A DNA stretch of 64,000 nt. It comes from Sclerotiophoma versabilis. Taxonomy: Eukaryota > Ascomycota > Dothideomycetes > Pleosporales > Didymellaceae. Below, piece after piece: positions 62,179 through 64,000 of this stretch (position 1 is its first letter; every line of letters begins with the position of its first letter). The notes beneath the pieces are model-generated. The model was not told the DNA's origin. It was given only the letters and a program-made list of their open reading frames with translations, and did no database searches. The DNA is taken from the NCBI GenBank assembly GCA_012274445.1, contig JAAROD010000094.1, positions 620,001 through 684,000 on the forward strand, read 5' to 3'. The translations under genes were made by a program, and so were the position numbers.

Positions 62179-64000
62179 GGTGATGTGTGGAACCGGTCGC
62201 TACCGAAGACGAATTTAAGGATGGGATGCGGAGAGCAGAGGCTGATGGTACCCTGAGTTGTTTCAACCTGGGGACAACATGCCCTTTATACAGATGGACT
62301 TCGGCAGATGTAAGCGCTCGCCATGTGGAGTCCTCGTGGCAAAATGGGCTTACGAACAAGCTTCTTGCGTTTACGGTTTGGTGCTTATCGAGAAAAGTAA
62401 GGGATCAGGGTCGAGAGTCAAGTTGAGGCACCAGTTTCTCACGCTTTCGAGGTTCTAGTCAGACCAGAAGTCCTCAATGCTAGTCCTGTCAGTCGATTTT
62501 CATGCAAGAAGAGTCAGGAACGAAGTCTACGGGCCGCGAAAGGAATCAAAATTGCGCGATGGATCCGAAAAATTCAAAGGGTTGCAACGACAGCATCTTG
62601 TCTGATAAGTTGCATATACGAGTTCCCCAAGATTACCCAGCCGGCTGAACAGGATGCAAGTTAAGGTCAATAGTAACAAGATACATGAAGTTTTGAGCCA
62701 ATCTTGTATGAAGAAGCTCCTGGCGTTTCTCTTGTAACGGGAGGAAAATTGAATCATTACTCGCTGTTACATGTCCATCCTCTCCTCTGGAGTACTGCCC
62801 CACAATAGCGGACATCTCATTGGATGAACTTCGGCTCTAGTGTGTAGGATCTGACTGTGCCGCAAAAAGGGTTCAGGATGTTGCTGCGGCGCATGCGTTG
62901 TGGCCGAGGGTCGGAACAACTTGATGGACACTCGATGATTTTCCGTCTTACTTTCTCTGCATCTGTGGTTGTCCTTCAGACGTTAGCAGAGCGAGGCATG
63001 AGAGGGGGAGAGTCTACAAAGCACAAACTACTACTTCCCCAGGTCCTAGAGCAATGGCGCACTGTCAGTAACTGTCTACTATGCATCGATGGGCCGGACG
63101 GAACCCACGGGAAAATCACTCCCTATTCTTCAGGGGGTGAACATTCAAAGTGGAGCACATAGTGCACGAACGCAGCCACAGTATGGCAGCCAGTCAGAAT
63201 TCAGACCACCAGTCAGGTAACCGAATTTGGCTATTCAGAGGGTCGGATGTAGACCCCACCCTTTTACATGTGATATCCCCACTTTGATTGCTTCCTCCTG
63301 GAGAGTAACACCACAATTCCTTTGTCTCGACCAGAATACGACGACAGAATAGGAGTGTGTGCCCGAGGAAGGTACAGGTTGGCCTTTCGGCTGCCGGAGT
63401 GTCAGCCCCGCTTTGGCTCCTTGGCGACGTTCCTCGTCGAGGAAGAGCCGCCGGTGGCACAGTTGCACCCCACAAGTGCGGGAAGGATGCTTGCTATTGT
63501 TCTTTGTCACCACTTTGCCCTTGCAACAACCTTTTCGATAAGCAAAAGCGATAAACGTCTTCTTTGATGCGGCCAGGTACTCTATTGTGCGGATTAGTTC
63601 ACACTTGCCGTCTTCGTATTGTTCGAGATCTATGCTCCCGAGTCAGGTGCTGTGGGCTGTTCTGTGCCGAACAAGACTCTCATCTATCGTTGGTTGAGCG
63701 ATTCAACAGTCTTCGTGAGGGAGGAAGAGGTACATAGCTGATGAAGTCGGAGTGATGGGACCGATATTGTGAGCTGCTCTCAAATGTAAACAAGATCATG
63801 TAAGATGGGCTCACAGCTACAATGTCATCTCAGCGTCGTTCATGCCCTAGCTCCAGCGCAAAAGTCCGCCCACTCCCATAGATCTCCTGCATGTTGTGAT
63901 CATTCTCCAGCCACACACAGAACGGGCTACTGGGAACTCGACTACACAACCCTGGAATCCTAGTCCAGGCCGCGGACGTAAATCCGGAATCAGGAGGTCA
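62179..64000. other. Right-edge intergenic sequence
   Basis: The left ~200 bp is the tyrosinase promoter. The remaining frames (all about 100 codons or less) have no motif, and no convincing exon chain was found. A gene continuing beyond the window edge cannot be excluded. Confidence 0.5.
62284..62291 (-). promoter_or_regulatory. TATA box of the tyrosinase gene
   Basis: On the minus strand this reads GTATAAAG, about 105 bp upstream of ATG 62178. No competing element is nearer. Confidence 0.55.

Overview
The window is nuclear DNA of a filamentous ascomycete (Pezizomycotina). Many introns are short, about 43-66 nt, with GTRNGT donors, CTRAC/CTGAC branch points and YAG acceptors. Gene families are typically fungal: a Zn2Cys6 regulator, WSC-domain wall protein, GH95 and GH12 glycosidases, short tyrosinase, MAPEG, CENP-V/GFA protein and an AreA-GATA-like regulator. 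The secretome suggests a plant-associated Dothideomycete, but that placement is inference. No rRNA, tRNA, CRISPR array, bacterial operon or recognisable intact transposon was seen. Exon joins were worked out by hand from splice signals and frame continuity.

Layout. 0.9-2.5 kb: F-box-like protein followed by a ~32-bp minisatellite. 3.45-3.6 kb: a 48-residue single-pass membrane microprotein. 4.4-8.2 kb: a divergent housekeeping pair, heterochromatin protein HP1 (minus) and chaperonin subunit CCT5 (plus), sharing a 334-bp promoter. 8.2-25.4 kb: gene-sparse, with one recognisable gene at 16.9-18.7 kb encoding an AreA-GATA-like (DUF1752/DUF3295) regulator and about 15 kb of non-coding sequence with microsatellites. 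25.4-27.8 kb: a Zn2Cys6 transcription factor. 29.3-36.7 kb: a 2452-residue secreted protein with at least four classes of tandem repeat and three C-terminal WSC domains. 39.6-44.9 kb: GH95 alpha-L-fucosidase tail-to-tail with an 886-residue polytopic membrane protein. 45.9-51.1 kb: a 1700-residue coiled-coil protein. 51.8-62.2 kb: a compact gene-rich stretch holding a hypothetical protein, a Kex2-type secreted protein with a C-terminal YNC motif, another hypothetical protein, a MAPEG protein, a double CENP-V/GFA-domain protein, a GH12 glycosidase and a secreted tyrosinase. The last 1.8 kb has no convincing gene.

How the genes may work together. There is no biosynthetic backbone gene and no obvious operon-like cluster. 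The right half is rich in secreted or cell-surface functions (WSC wall protein, GH95, GH12, tyrosinase, small secreted protein), fitting interaction with plant cell walls or phenolics. The left half is core cell biology (chromatin, protein folding, ubiquitin adaptor). The least described parts are the giant repeat/WSC protein, the secreted YNC protein and the membrane microprotein.
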